Both the position numbers and the translations under genes were made by a program. Of a stretch of 64,000 nucleotides of DNA, positions 32,599 to 43,548 are shown in pieces; the first letter of the stretch is position 1; every line of letters begins with the position of its first letter. This DNA comes from Mesotaenium endlicherianum. Taxonomy: Eukaryota > Streptophyta > Zygnematophyceae > Zygnematales > Mesotaeniaceae. The notes below the pieces were generated by a model. The model was given only the letters and a program-made list of their open reading frames with translations, was not told the DNA's origin and did no database searches. The stretch is from contig WELA01011368.1 of NCBI GenBank assembly GCA_009602735.1, positions 450,583 to 514,582 on the forward strand, given 5' to 3'.

Positions 32599-33097
32599 TC
32601 ATTTCACCTGAATGCCAAGCAGAAACTGCACCTCTCCCAAATCCTTTATATCAAAAGCTCGACTCAGGACATCGTTCACCTTCTGCACCTCCACCATCTT
32701 CTTGCCAACAAGTAGCAGGTCATCAACATACAGCACCAGCATCACCCCGTCTTCTCCTGCTCCCTTCATATACAAACTGCTGTCAGCCCTCACCTTGAAG
32801 GAAGGAGTCTATCTTCTGGTTCCACATTCTTGGAGACTGTTTTAGTCCATACAGGGACTTCTTCAGCTTGCACACCTTCTTTGGGAATCTCTCATCGACG
32901 AATCCCTTTGGCTGCTCCATATAGACCTCCTCCTCAAGTTCTCCATATAGAAATGCAGTCTTCACGTCCATCTGGTGCATCTCCATGTCCTCCATTGTCG
33001 CAATCTGTGCCACCACTCTCATTGTGGCAATCTTGGCAACTGGTGCAAAGGTCTCATGATAGTCCTCTCCCTCTGTCTGAGAGTAGCCCTTTGCCAC
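32599..33097 (-). pseudogene. Copia F reverse transcriptase part
   Basis: Minus-strand frames contain AKGYSQTEGEDYHETFAPVA, MDVKTAFLYGELEEEVYM, KKSLYGLKQSPRMWNQKID and LVLYVDDLLLVGK. The catalytic YVDD is characteristic of copia RT. Fossil. Confidence 0.87.
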
Positions 33098-33159
33098 AAA
33101 GCGCGCCTTGACATACTCAGTCCCATCGTTAGTCCTCAGGGTCTTGGTCTCTTTCCCAA

Positions 33160-33591
33160 TTACTTCTCCATTGATGCCTTGTACTCCAGAACCTTTTCAT
33201 ACGCCTGATCCTTGGTCCTCATGAAATATATCACAGTCTTCCTGGAGTAGTCATCTGTGAAGGTGATATAATACAAGTTTCTTGACGATCTGGCTGTTAC
33301 ACTAGCAGGTCCCCACACATCTGAGTGCACCAACTCCAGCAGCTCACTAGCCCTTGAAGCTTTTCCCTTTCGAAATGCCTTCCTGGCCTGCTTCCCCATC
33401 TGACATCCCCTGCAGAATTCTAAACTCTGCCCTGCAAAGTCTGGCAGCCCTCTCTCTTTGTCTTGTGCCATCTGCTTCAATCTCTGCTCACTCACATGTC
33501 CCAGCCTCTGGTGACACAGGTTGATGTCACTCTCCATCTTGGCACCTCCCTGTGCACCAAGTGCAAACTCAACCTGAAGAACCTGGTCCAC
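33160..33591 (-). pseudogene. Copia F integrase part
   Basis: Minus-strand frame with the copia GAG-preintegrase/zinc region (CHQRLGHVSEQRL, CRGCQMGKQARKAF) and the start of the integrase core (VHSDVWGPA, ITFTDDYSRKTV). Confidence 0.87.
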
Positions 33592-33618
33592 AACAGATAG
33601 AGCAATCTCAGTTTGGCA

Positions 33619-35028
33619 CTAGATTTTGAACAGGCTGCCTTGAACACTTGACTTCACAGCCTTCATTACCACATCGCCGTTCGAGTCCATGACTCCACAC
33701 TCTCTTCCTTCAAACACCACTATGTTTCCCAAGGCTGTGGTCTTTGGTACTGAAAACAGGTTCTTCACCAGTCCCGGACAGTGAAGCACATCCTGCATTG
33801 TAAACCTGTGCCTCCTCATGCCTAGCTGTGTCATGACTACCACCTTCCCAGGCCCAATTCCTTGCAGCAGCATGCCATCACCAACTCTGACTGGCACTGG
33901 ACTGCAAGACTTATAGTCCAGCATGATCTCTCTCCTGGGAGTGGCATGTCTTGAAGCTCCTGAGTCAACAAACCAAGCATCCTCATCCTGCTCGCTGCAC
34001 ACCAATGACTCCTCTATAGTAACAGCATTGGCATTTTCTTCAGCATCGCGAAGGGAAGTACCTTCTCTCTTCTGGCTGCAATCCTTGGCCAGATGTCCCT
34101 TCTTGTTGCACGTGAAGCACACTGCATCCTCGCAGCTTGCAGAAATTCCTGTCTTCCCACAAATGAAGCATCTTCCTTTCTTGCTTCCATTTCCACTGCC
34201 TTGATAGCCTCCTCTATGAGATCCTGACCTCCTTTCTCCCCATCCTTCTCCTTGCCGTCTGGAGCTGGCCACGCTAAGCTCTTCCATCTGCTGATTGCCC
34301 ACCAGACGAAACTTCCTGTCTCCAAACATAAGTAGAGCTTGTTCAGTGGATGAGCTTGCCTTCTCCTTGGTCTCCAATTGAACCTCCTTGATGAGCAGCT
34401 TGGACTCAATGTTCTCCATGGTGAGTTCAGCAGTTGTCAGCACTGACAGAGAGTCTCTGAAGGTCTCAAACTTTGAATCCAATCCTTTCAGAGCTTGAAT
34501 CACCTGATCTTCTCGATTCACCTCGGCATCCAAGGCTTTCAATTCCTCACACACTTCTCCGATACGGGAGAAGTAAGACTGCACGCTCTCTCCCTTTTCT
34601 TGCTTCAACAGAGCAAACTTCTTCTTAAAAATGCCTCTGTTAGCACCACTGTACTGCTGGTGCAAGTTCTTCAACGACTTCCATATTGGTGTGCTAGTCT
34701 CCAAGTTCAGCACTCTCATATAGGTCTCTTGACCCATACTCTTTGTTAGCATATCAAATGCATGTGCCTCTCTTTTTTGCCATGCGACTCTAGCTGCTCC
34801 ATTTGCAACATACGCTTCTCTGGTTGCTGCATCTGCATTTGCAGCGGGCACTTGGAGTGGATCTGGGATCTTTTCATTCCCAAGCACTATCTCCTTGAGA
34901 TCATATCTGGCTAATTGTGCACACACTCTTCGCGACCACACAAGATACTGAGTGCCCTTCCCATCGAAGTGCGGGAGCCGAGAGTTAGAACCTGCTCCGA
35001 TACCATGTTGAAAATCTTCGTCTGCCAT
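33619..35028 (-). CDS. Copia F gag with zinc knuckle and protease, 469 aa
   Basis: Open without interruption. The UBN2-type gag domain occupies roughly residues 20-230 (LPHFDGKGTQYLVWSRRV; ALKGLDSKFETFRDSL). A basic Gly/Arg region is followed by two Cys-rich motifs, the second a CCHC knuckle (CFTCNKKGHLAKDC). The aspartic protease starts at about residue 350 (AWFVDSGASRHA). The product would package RNA and cleave the polyprotein. The frame looks whole, although the element as a whole does not. Confidence 0.85.
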   Translation of the reverse strand: MADEDFQHGIGAGSNSRLPHFDGKGTQYLVWSRRVCAQLARYDLKEIVLGNEKIPDPLQVPAANADAATREAYVANGAARVAWQKREAHAFDMLTKSMGQETYMRVLNLETSTPIWKSLKNLHQQYSGANRGIFKKKFALLKQEKGESVQSYFSRIGEVCEELKALDAEVNREDQVIQALKGLDSKFETFRDSLSVLTTAELTMENIESKLLIKEVQLETKEKASSSTEQALLMFGDRKFRLVGNQQMEELSVASSRRQGEGWGERRSGSHRGGYQGSGNGSKKGRCFICGKTGISASCEDAVCFTCNKKGHLAKDCSQKREGTSLRDAEENANAVTIEESLVCSEQDEDAWFVDSGASRHATPRREIMLDYKSCSPVPVRVGDGMLLQGIGPGKVVVMTQLGMRRHRFTMQDVLHCPGLVKNLFSVPKTTALGNIVVFEGRECGVMDSNGDVVMKAVKSSVQGSLFKI

Positions 35029-35365
35029 TGCTTACTCGTTCTATAGCAAGGCAAACACTTCACTTGCAGCTCATACACAACACACATAAGCATGCACATG
35101 ACACCAAGAGGAGCACTCTTTTTCTCGAGGCTCAACTCTTTCTTACTCAAATGTAACTTTACAAAGCTTCCTTACCCCTCTATATTCACAATGGCGGCCG
35201 CTAACCTACCTCAAACTAATCGACAGTCTCAGTCATCAAATACCCTACACATCGACATTCTCAACCATCATCAACTGGACTCGACCGACCACACACTTCA
35301 GTCAACCTCCACAAATGTGAACGCACGTGCTAAGCAAATAGAGCTAGGACTGCTTAATTTCTACA
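35006..35365 (-). repeat. Copia F 5' LTR
   Basis: 360 bp, adjoining the primer site TGGTATCGGAGC (minus strand) at 34994-35005. The 3' flank CATAC is the target duplication. Confidence 0.93.
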
Positions 35366-36961
35366 CATACTTATATGGCAAAGCGTTCAAAGGTGATTAC
35401 AGATCATCTAGCTCTGATTCATTTTCAGAAAAAGTACAAGCTGTCGAGGAGGGAGAACCGCTGGAGCCAAATGCTGGAGCAGTTCCAAGTCCAGATCGAC
35501 TAAAAACCAGGGAAGTTGAATCCTGCTGCTGCACTCTCGAGAAGACCTGATTTGCAAGAAAGGAACTTTGATCAGCATGCTGTAGATAAAGTCCTTTGTG
35601 CACTCACTTTACTTAGGGTGAAAAAGTCCTTCCTTGAACAACGTAGGAAAGCCTACCTTTTTGACCCAACATTTGAACCAAGCCAAACTGATGGTGTGTC
35701 TCTTGCTACTGCACTTGGTTATAAGCTCAAAGGTGGAGTTTGGGTAACTGAAACCACTTCAGGCAGGCTGAAGCTGGTCATTCCTAATAACCTGGAAATA
35801 AGGTCTCTCTTACTAAGTCAGGCACATGACAGCTTACTGAGGGGACATTTGGGGCAGGCCAACACTGTTGGCAAACTGGCGAAACACTACCATTGGTTAG
35901 GTTTGCCCAGGGAGGTCTTACAATATGTCAAGTCCTGTGATTAGTGTCAGTTAAATAAATCTCGACACACTCCCCCCCGGAGGGCTCTTGCAACCACTCC
36001 CTACACCAGCAGGAAGATGGGAAACCATTTTCATGGACTGGGTAGTGATACTACCGAGAATTGAGAATAGACATGATTCTATTCTGGTAGTAGTGAATAA
36101 GCTGACAAAAATGGTCATTTTTATACTCACCATTGGGAAAGTAACTGCACTCGAAACCGCGAGACAATTTTATAATTATGTAGTAAGCCAACATGGACTA
36201 CCCAATAACATAATATCAGTTAGAGACTCAAAGTTCACCTTCAAGTTTTGGAGAGCTTTAATGGAGTTGATGGGAGTCTAACAGCTACTCAGCACAACAA
36301 ACCACCCTCAGACTGATGGGCAAACTGAGAGAACTAGCAGAGTTCTTCAGGAGGTGCTGAGAGCTTATATAACTGGGATGACCTGTTGCCAAAAATTCAG
36401 TTTGCTGTCAATAGTGCAGTCCATGCGTCAACGGGAAAGTCTCCGTTTGAACTCAGCCTGGGCAGTAACCCTGAATCACCTTTGGATGTCCTAGGGAGTC
36501 ATTGACCAATCCAGAAGGGATTGACAATCCGGCGTCTCTTGAGTTAAGACAAGAGTTTGCTGACATTCTGTCAGAGGTCCAACAAAATCTAATTAAAGCT
36601 CAAGAAACCCAACAAAAATATGCCAATCAAAACCGTGGGGATCTGACATTTTCAAAAGGGGATCAGGTCAAACTGCATCCTCAACACCTCTACCTCCTTG
36701 GAGTGGTCAAGAAAAAGCTTGGATGTGTCTGGGTCGGTCCATATACGGTGGTCCGCCGAGTCGGTCAGAATGCATATAAACTGAACATGTCAGCTGAATT
36801 CAAGGGTCACCCTGTCTTTACTGTCTCTTTCTTAGAACCATATATCAAGGGCGCCAAACTGTTCACAGGTTGGTTACCTGTGCAACCGGGACCGGTCCCT
36901 CCTGTCCGCGATGGCGGCCCTGATGATTATGAGGTGGATGAAATTTTGGGAGCTCGCTCCG

Positions 36962-37076
36962 TGGAGAAAATAAGCAGTCCTAGCTCCGTTCGCTTAGCAC
37001 GTGCGTTCACATGTGTGGAGGTTAATTGAAGTGTGTGGTCGGTCGAGTCCAGTTGATGATGGTTGAGAGTGTCCAT
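36962..37076 (+). repeat. Fragment of a copia F-type LTR
   Basis: Starts TGGAGAAAATAAGCAGTCC and matches, in opposite orientation, the copia F LTR for about 115 bp before it is cut by the LTR of B2. It is a separate insertion from copia F, because its orientation is reversed and its base differences are its own. Confidence 0.8.
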
Positions 37077-37080
37077 CTAG

Positions 37081-37578
37081 TGATTTGAGTTATAATATAT
37101 TAGTTTGCATATATTTTAATGTTTTCAAATATATTTGGAGTAGTATTGTGTGGATTCAAGTTGGAATAGGTACTCTAGTGACTTGGTTCATGTCCTTTGA
37201 ACCTTCTAAGGCATTTTTTAAGTTGGAGGAAAAACCTAGAAGAACTTCACGTGGCAAAAGTCAAATGTGCCAATTTTAGGTCAAAAGGACATGTGTACAT
37301 TATTCTAAAAAGAGGTGGCAAGTTTCGAGACGTGTTGGGTGCCAACACATCAACATGCACCTTCTTAGAAATTACTTATGTAGCAAGTATATAAGCAAGA
37401 GCTAGAACATAGAAAAACATTCCAGAATCACTCTTGTACTTGCCAAAATCCAAAAATATATTAACTTTCAAGAAGCCATCTCTCTTTCAAGAAGCTACCA
37501 CTTGTGTTCAAAGATCCTTGTCTTGAATAGATAAAGTATTCTGTTTTACTAAGTACTTTATCTATCTGTTTCACTACA
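37081..37578 (+). repeat. B2 5' LTR (498 bp)
   Basis: TGATTTGAGTTATAATATAT..TTTCACTACA, matching 16956-17449. It contains a TATA-like ATATAAGC at about 37388, which may belong to the promoter. Confidence 0.92.
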
Positions 37579-37615
37579 GTGGTATCGAAGCTAGGCACTT
37601 TGGTAGCACAAGAAG

Positions 37616-38590
37616 ATGGCCGATCCTCAAGACCAACAGCAAGCTTTCGAAGGAAGCCCTTCCTCTCCAAGACACCCTCCTCCAGCGCCGATGGGAGAGC
37701 CCACTCAAGAAAATCTGCAACAACAAGAAGCACCACAAGGAGGAGCACACCCTCCTCCAGCGTCGATGGGAGAGCCTACTCAAGGAAATCTGCAACAACA
37801 AGAAGCACCACAAGGAGGAGCACCGTCAAATCCCGTGGCAGCCGCTATAGCAAAGTTGACCCCACCACAAGGAGTTCCCGCAAATGAGTGGGCAGCCTTC
37901 CTAATGACCGTCCACAACCAAGTGGGCTTGGCCACCTATGAAGCAACCGTGCAAGCGTCAAGAGAAGCTATGGCTGCCATAGTTGCCCCTATTGCGAGTA
38001 ATGCTCAAAATCCAGCCCCGGCTCAAGCGCCTCCGCAAGAGCCAACGAGAGCAAGGAAACTCATCAAGCCCGGCAAACCCGACACTTACAACCCCGGGAA
38101 AGGTGCCAACCTGAATTTATGGCTCTACCAAGTGGACACGTACCTCGCGTTCCTTAAAGTACCCAAGGAGGACTACGTTCCCTTTGCCGTTACCTTACTT
38201 AGAGGAGCAGCAACATCATGGTGGCGTAACTATCAAGCGGCTATATATCAAGCTATGGCGCACCCCATGCTCGGCCAAGAGCCCCCACCATCATATGCAA
38301 GATGGGCAGATTTTCGTGAGGCCCTCAAGAAGCAATTCATGCCCATCAATGCGAAGAAGATTGCCCGAGGAAAGCTCCACCATCTCAAGCAAACGACGTC
38401 CGTTCAAGAGTATACATCCAGATTTCACGCCCTCACTCTTGAGATCCCCAACATGTCTCTCGAGGAGAAGATTGACCGTTACATCTTTGGCCTCAAACCC
38501 AAGGTGGCAAAGGAAGTGGAGTTACGCGACTTGACGGACTTCTCAAAGATCATTGAAGTGGCCCAAAAGGTGGATACCTTGGATTTTTAG
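37616..38590 (+). CDS. B2 gag, 324 aa
   Basis: Starts MADPQDQQQAF 24 bp after the primer site. The N-terminus holds two copies of a Pro/Gln-rich repeat (EPTQ.NLQQQEAPQGGA). The retrotransposon gag core follows at about residues 140-310 (KPGKPDTYNPGKGANLNLWL, LLRGAATSWWRNYQ, LKKQFMPINAKKIARGKLHH). It forms the capsid of the retrotransposon particle. Confidence 0.87.
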   Translation: MADPQDQQQAFEGSPSSPRHPPPAPMGEPTQENLQQQEAPQGGAHPPPASMGEPTQGNLQQQEAPQGGAPSNPVAAAIAKLTPPQGVPANEWAAFLMTVHNQVGLATYEATVQASREAMAAIVAPIASNAQNPAPAQAPPQEPTRARKLIKPGKPDTYNPGKGANLNLWLYQVDTYLAFLKVPKEDYVPFAVTLLRGAATSWWRNYQAAIYQAMAHPMLGQEPPPSYARWADFREALKKQFMPINAKKIARGKLHHLKQTTSVQEYTSRFHALTLEIPNMSLEEKIDRYIFGLKPKVAKEVELRDLTDFSKIIEVAQKVDTLDF

Positions 38591-38759
38591 CACTCCGTGC
38601 CTCCATCTTCACGGGTTTCGGCGACGCGGGTGTACGCAGCCCCTTCCACATCCGAATCTGGACCCACACCCATGGAAATCGGAGTTATTAAAAGGGACCC
38701 CGCGGCTGCCCGGAAGAGTGGAAGACCCTCCAATGACACTTATGATGCAAGAAACCAGC

Positions 38760-39700
38760 AAGGAGTGAAAGCAAGACTCTCCCCGGCTGAAAAAGAAGCT
38801 CTCATGACGGCTGGACTATGCTTCTATTGCAAGGAAAAGGGCCATCGTGCACTCTCATGCCCCAAACAGTTGTCAAAAAACGGACAGCGCCGGTAGGCCA
38901 GGAGCCTACCACCCCAAGACCCACTTCACGAGAAGACAACAAGCCAAGTGAGGTGGTTACTCCCGTTGAAGACGACGTTCCAGCCCCAATGACTTTTGAG
39001 AGGTTACCTTGGAGGAGAGAAGGTCCACATCTTGGTGGATAGCGGAGCTCAAGGCAACTTCTTCGCTGCAGATTTTGCCACCAAGCACGGTATTACTATG
39101 CGAACTGTTGACCACGACGAGGAGATTATGATGCCCGATGGATTCTCCTATACTACCCCTTCCAAGAAGACGTACCCCTTGGCACTCTCTATCAAGTCCT
39201 TCAAGGATAGAGTAGTGTTCTCCCCCATGCAATTGGGCAAGTACGACGTCATCCTAGGGACGCCTTGGTTGACCAAGCACAACCCCCAAGTTGATTGGAG
39301 GACCGGTACTATCAAGATCAAGAATGACATCACTTCAAGAATCTGTATTTTGCGCGCAATCCATAATATCCAGACCCAAGACATCGAGAAGCCGGCACAC
39401 GAGATACTATTGTCCGCCCTCCAACTCAAGAGACTTGTGAGGAAGGGACACGAGCTTCTTTTGGCCTTGATCACGCCAAAAGACATCAAGAAAGACATCG
39501 AGAGTCAAGAAGGCAGCCCCGTTCCCAAGGAGATACAAGAAGTCTTAGAGGACTACAAAAAAGTATTCTCCCCGGAATTGCCCAAGGGCTTACCCCCCAA
39601 AAGGTTCGTAGACCACAAGATAAAATTGGAGCCCGGAAGCAAGCCCATCTCTCGGCCTACGTTCAAAATGTCATACACAGAGCTAGACGAAGTCAAGTAG
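38760..39700 (+). pseudogene. B2 zinc knuckle, protease and RT start
   Basis: CFYCKEKGHRALSC is a CCHC knuckle. The protease is seen as VHILVDSGAQGNFFAADF with DVILGTPWLTKHNPQVDW further on. The frame then reads into the RT start ([20 protein letters not shown]) before the element ends. Confidence 0.85.
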
Positions 39701-39757
39701 CAAACCAAGGAGCTATTGGAGCATGGCTTTTTTCAACCTAGCAAGTCGCCATTTGGA

Positions 39758-41831
39758 CTCCATTTGTCATCTTGAACTCTAAACCCTTCAGTCAAGGGTT
39801 CACTGCCTCAGCCTGCCTGAAGTGGTTTCAGTTACCCAGACTCCACCTTTGAGCTTATAACCAAGTGCAGTAGCAGGAGACACACCATCCGTGGGGCTTG
39901 GCTCAAATGTTGGGTCGGAAAGGTAGGCTTTCCTAAGTTGTTTAAGGGAGTGAAGTGAGTGCACAAAGGACTTTATCTACAGCCTGCTGATCAAAGTTCG
40001 TTTCTTGCAAATCAGGTCTTCTAGAGAGTGCATCAGCAAAATTCAACTTCCCTGGTTTGTAGTCAATCTGAACTTGGAACTGCTCCAACATCTGGCTCCA
40101 GCGGTTCTCCCTCCTCGACAGCTTGGACTTCTTCTGAAAGTAAGTCAGAGCTAGGTGATCTGTAATCACCTTGAAAGCTTTGCCATGTAAGTATGCTCTC
40201 CACTGTTTGAGAACATGAATGATAGCTAGCAGCTCTTTATCATGCACATAATAATCAATCTCAGCTGGATTGAACTTCATGGACTCATACAATACAGGAT
40301 GCCATTCCTGCTTTAATTTACCATGCTTGGTGGTTTTGTCAGCAGGCTGCAACAAAATAGCACCCATGGCAAAGTCAGAGGCGTCAGTAACCACCTGCAC
40401 AGGTCTGCTGGGGTCATATACAGCGAGAACAGGGGCAGAACATAGGGCATCTTTACAATTGATTCATTCTGAGAGTGTCTAATATAGTCCTCAAGTGTTC
40501 AGCATGCTCAGTTTCATTCTTAGAAAAGATGTAATGATTCTAACCTTTGCGAGAAAAGTGAGGATCTTTTCTAAGCGTTTCAGAAAGGAGTTGTGCAAAA
40601 AACTGGACAATAATGCTGTGACTAAAAATGGTGTTCTCCGAGTTGCACTGAGATTGGCTCTGCAAGTATTTATACTTGCCATCGCGAGCCTGTTGAGTGG
40701 TTGGCACTCCTGCGACACCTTTGTTAGGGGGTTGTGACATGACAATTGTACCTATTGGATGTGACGACCCAATGTCATGTCAACGGAAACAGGCAAATGG
40801 ATGTGACCCGTTGATGTGACATGTGAGGCTGGTTACTCTTGGCTTATACCAGGAGCCTCATGACTTTACGTAGGTCTCATAGTGCCTCTTGGTGATGTAA
40901 TATATATCCGTAATATATATTATATACCGCGCTATGTGTTTATACATTATACTTGATAACACAAAATACTGCGCTATGTACTTTAGTATTATACTCGATA
41001 ATACAATGTATATAGCGAAATAAGTCGGTGGCTCCCTTGGGCCACTTCAAAGGTGTATTATCCCGGGTTAACGATTGTCGTTAACAGAAAACATTGACAA
41101 TTCATTATTCGAAATAATAAATTTTAGAATAAAGTAATCAATCATCGAATGATTAAGCTATTCCTTCATAATCAATCAAGGTAACTTTATGATTAATTAT
41201 GTCGTACTATTGCGAAGTGGTCGAATTACTTTACGACGCTTTTCGCAATAGCATCTTGGTCGTTTCGCCAATTGACCAGGAATTAGTCGGCACACGCGTG
41301 TGGCGAGTAATTCATCAAGATGCAATCATTTATCAAAAAATGTATCGATAAATAGTATAACGTTTTTTAGGTAATTATAAAAAAAGTGCCAAATAAGCCT
41401 AAAAAGCTCAGATCGTTACAAAAGATGAAATATCATCCAAAAAGACTTGCACAAACTTATCCAAGTAAGGACTGAAAATGTCATTCATAGCACCCATGAA
41501 GGTAGCAGGAGCATTGGCTAGACCAAAAGGCATCACATTGAACTCAAAATGCCCATAACGTGTGCGGAAGGCAGTCTTCTGTTCATCCCCCTCAGCAATT
41601 CTGATTTCATGATATCCACTCTTAAGATCAATTTTATTGAACACTTTAGCACCAGACAGTGTATCAAGCAGATCCTTGATTCTGGGTAAAGCATACTTGT
41701 TCTGTACAATAATTCTGTTCAGAGCTCTGTAATCAACACACATCTGCATACTGCCATCCTTCTTTTGAACAAATAAGATGGGTGCGCCATAAAGTGAATT
41801 ACTAGGAGAAATGTAGCCATTCTCCTCCAGT
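39758..41831 (-). mobile_element. Element G: Ty3/gypsy fragment of the E family
   Basis: On the minus strand RT lies at 41866-41428 ([38 protein letters not shown]) and RNase H at 40450-39942 ([40 protein letters not shown]). Between them an 888-bp non-coding insertion (40532-41419) with a target duplication interrupts the element. The G sequence ends at the left LTR of E. Fossil, truncated at both ends. Confidence 0.85.
40532..41419. mobile_element. 888-bp non-coding insertion with 8-bp duplication, likely non-autonomous DNA transposon
   Basis: AAAAGATG stands at 40524-40531 and again at 41420-41427. Removing one copy and the insert rejoins the E-family sequence. The ends are weakly inverted: TAATGATTCT on the left against TAACGATCTG on the right read on the other strand. 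An 8-bp duplication suggests hAT. The left third includes a Leu/Arg-rich short frame; the rest is AT-rich with repeated ..CTGCGCTATGT.. / ..CCGCGCTATGTG.. and TATATAT tracts. No transposase. Confidence 0.7.
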
Positions 41832-42538
41832 GAAATGAATCGACTTACCAAATAGGCAATTAACAATTAATAAAGATCTTTATATCAGCAAGTAATTTTT
41901 ATGGTAGTTTTGTTAACTGGTTAAACGGCAAAGGACAACACACTAGCAGTGAATAATACTTGTAAGTCAAATGCGAGTAACCTAGCATCAATAATGCAAA
42001 TCAGTAAACTCATACATAAGCAAGGTTAGAAGACAGTGCGTATCAATGGCTTCTTGCCTTGGATTCAAATGTCTCTCAGAAAGCTTGTACACGAGAGTTG
42101 GCCTCGTTTCCGAATGCCAAACTCGAGAGCAATGCCTAGCATATGTACATGGAATGAGTTTACTGTTCAACGGCCAGTGCGATGGCACCGCCTACCCGGG
42201 AGTTAACCACGTCGGTGAGACCTCGGTTAAGCAAATCCACCGCCATCTCCCATCATCCCGACTCGCCATCCATCATAGGGATGTCATCTCGCCATTCATC
42301 TAGCATACCACACTTAGATGCATATCGAGGCAGTTCGCTGCTACCAAGTACGAAAGTCAGCTGGTTGTCAAAGAATGTGTCAAGCTGACTTCAGCCTGCT
42401 GCTTTCGGCTGAGTCATTAAACTGATACTAAATATAAAGTCCAACAGACTGATTAGTAACTATGGTTCAGCAGACTGAACTTGTTTAACTGTTATATTTA
42501 AATGAATATTATATCAACCAATATACTGATTCATTACA
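41832..42538 (-). repeat. Element E 3' LTR
   Basis: Matches 49970-50690 with small insertions and deletions. It is bounded on the left by fragment G. Confidence 0.92.
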
Positions 42539-42648
42539 ATCCCTCCAACTTAACATGTTGTCGCCCCGACACAGGGTACATAGGTTCGCCCAACTGAAAT
42601 TACTGGTCCCTCTTCCATCCAGCATGCTGTGCTCTTGGCTCTCCGCCC

Positions 42649-43548
42649 TTAGGAGGGAGATGCCCCTGGGGCCCTATGGTCAAGGGAGTCAGTCCTCCTC
42701 CTATCTTGGGGTCTTCTGAAGCCTGTCAGAGAGGGAGGTTCCGTGTAGGGACCCGGCGGAGAACGCAGTAACTGTGCTGTTTCCTCCTGCACGTTCTGAA
42801 ACTGAATGGAGGCAGCCTTCTCCTGGGCATCCCTCAAACTGACAGACACATATACTGGCATCCCAGAAGGATGTTGCATGACATGAGCTAAGGATACATG
42901 CCCTCTCTGCGAGGGAGATGTCCGCAGGCCTCTGGTTATTTCTCTAGAAGCCCTCCTGTCTGCCCTGTCTGACTGGGTCTCCGTGCCTGGAGATACGTCC
43001 TGTCCTCTGGCAGTTCCCAGCCAAGTGATATCCTCCTCTTCAACGAGTTGCTGCAGGGCCAACCCCATCTTCTCCCTTACAGGGGATGTGGCAGGTGTCA
43101 GGATCACAGCGGGGCTAGTGTCCTCCTCCTCGCCTTCCTCCTCGTCTTCCTCTGACTTCTCCTTCTTTCCGTCCCCGGGTTCCTCTGAGACTTCTGGGGT
43201 CTCTTCTGTCAGCTGCTCCAACTCTTCCCGAGAAAAAGAATATCCTACTGACCTTCCCCTTTTGGGTGCTGGTGGGGGCTGCTGATTCCGGACCGCATAG
43301 AGGTCCTTTTCCCCCTGCTTACTTGCCCATTTGGCATAAGCGTGCTTCCCTTTTGAGAATGACTCTCGGGCCCTGCTTCTGTCCCCCTGCATCTCTTGGT
43401 TCATGCAGTCTCTGACTCCATCCAATCTTGGGTCCCAAGCCGCAATGTGAGGGGGCAACACTATGTTCTCCTTTAGGTCTGTTAGGAAATCCTCATCCGT
43501 CGCCTTGTCATTCTGCTGGTCCCTCATGTTGATGGTCATCCACCGCAA
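42649..43548 (-). CDS. Element E accessory ORF 2, 299 aa, function unknown
   Basis: Open frame on the sense strand of E, between integrase and the 3' LTR. Features: a basic, Lys/Ala-rich N-terminal third (SFSKGKHAYAKWASKQGEKD), a proline/arginine patch (PPPAPKRGRSVGYSFSREEL) that could be a nuclear localisation signal, a strongly acidic stretch (EEDEEEGEEEDTSP) and a charged C-terminus. No transmembrane segment or signal peptide, so it is not envelope-like in appearance. It overlaps accessory ORF 1 slightly. I recognise no domain. Confidence 0.6.
   Translation of the reverse strand: MRWMTINMRDQQNDKATDEDFLTDLKENIVLPPHIAAWDPRLDGVRDCMNQEMQGDRSRARESFSKGKHAYAKWASKQGEKDLYAVRNQQPPPAPKRGRSVGYSFSREELEQLTEETPEVSEEPGDGKKEKSEEDEEEGEEEDTSPAVILTPATSPVREKMGLALQQLVEEEDITWLGTARGQDVSPGTETQSDRADRRASREITRGLRTSPSQRGHVSLAHVMQHPSGMPVYVSVSLRDAQEKAASIQFQNVQEETAQLLRSPPGPYTEPPSLTGFRRPQDRRRTDSLDHRAPGASPS

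Larger units (their letters stand above)
31380..35365 (-). mobile_element. Copia F: Ty1/copia retrotransposon with both LTRs and target duplication
   Basis: Two 360-bp LTRs (31380-31739 and 35006-35365) with a 5-bp duplication CATAC at 31375-31379 and 35366-35370. By eye the LTRs are roughly 93% identical. On the minus strand the 5' LTR is followed at once by TGGTATCGGAGC, a primer site resembling initiator-Met tRNA. Parts: gag-protease 35028-33619, integrase part 33591-33160, RT part 33097-32599, RNase H 32577-31978. At 3986 bp it is shorter than typical autonomous copia elements (about 5 kb). It has a few breaks. Confidence 0.93.
30880..36961 (+). mobile_element. Element D: Ty3/gypsy fragment of the E family, split by copia F
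   Basis: Left part 30880-31379 holds the end of RT and the start of RNase H ([32 protein letters not shown]). The right part 35371-36961 continues RNase H, integrase ([20 protein letters not shown]) and the integrase C-terminus ([26 protein letters not shown]). Protein and DNA closely follow element E on the other strand (44758-47466). The copia element at 31380-35365 divides it with a CATAC duplication. Both ends are truncated; several breaks. Confidence 0.87.
37081..39757 (+). mobile_element. Element B2: 5' part of a B-family chromovirus
   Basis: 5' LTR 37081-37578, primer site TGGTATCGAAGC at 37580-37591 (initiator-Met type), gag 37616-38590, zinc knuckle about 38815-38870, protease about 39010-39290 and the start of RT up to about 39757, where it ends against fragment G. 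It complements B1, which has only the 3' part. Broken in few places. Confidence 0.9.
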
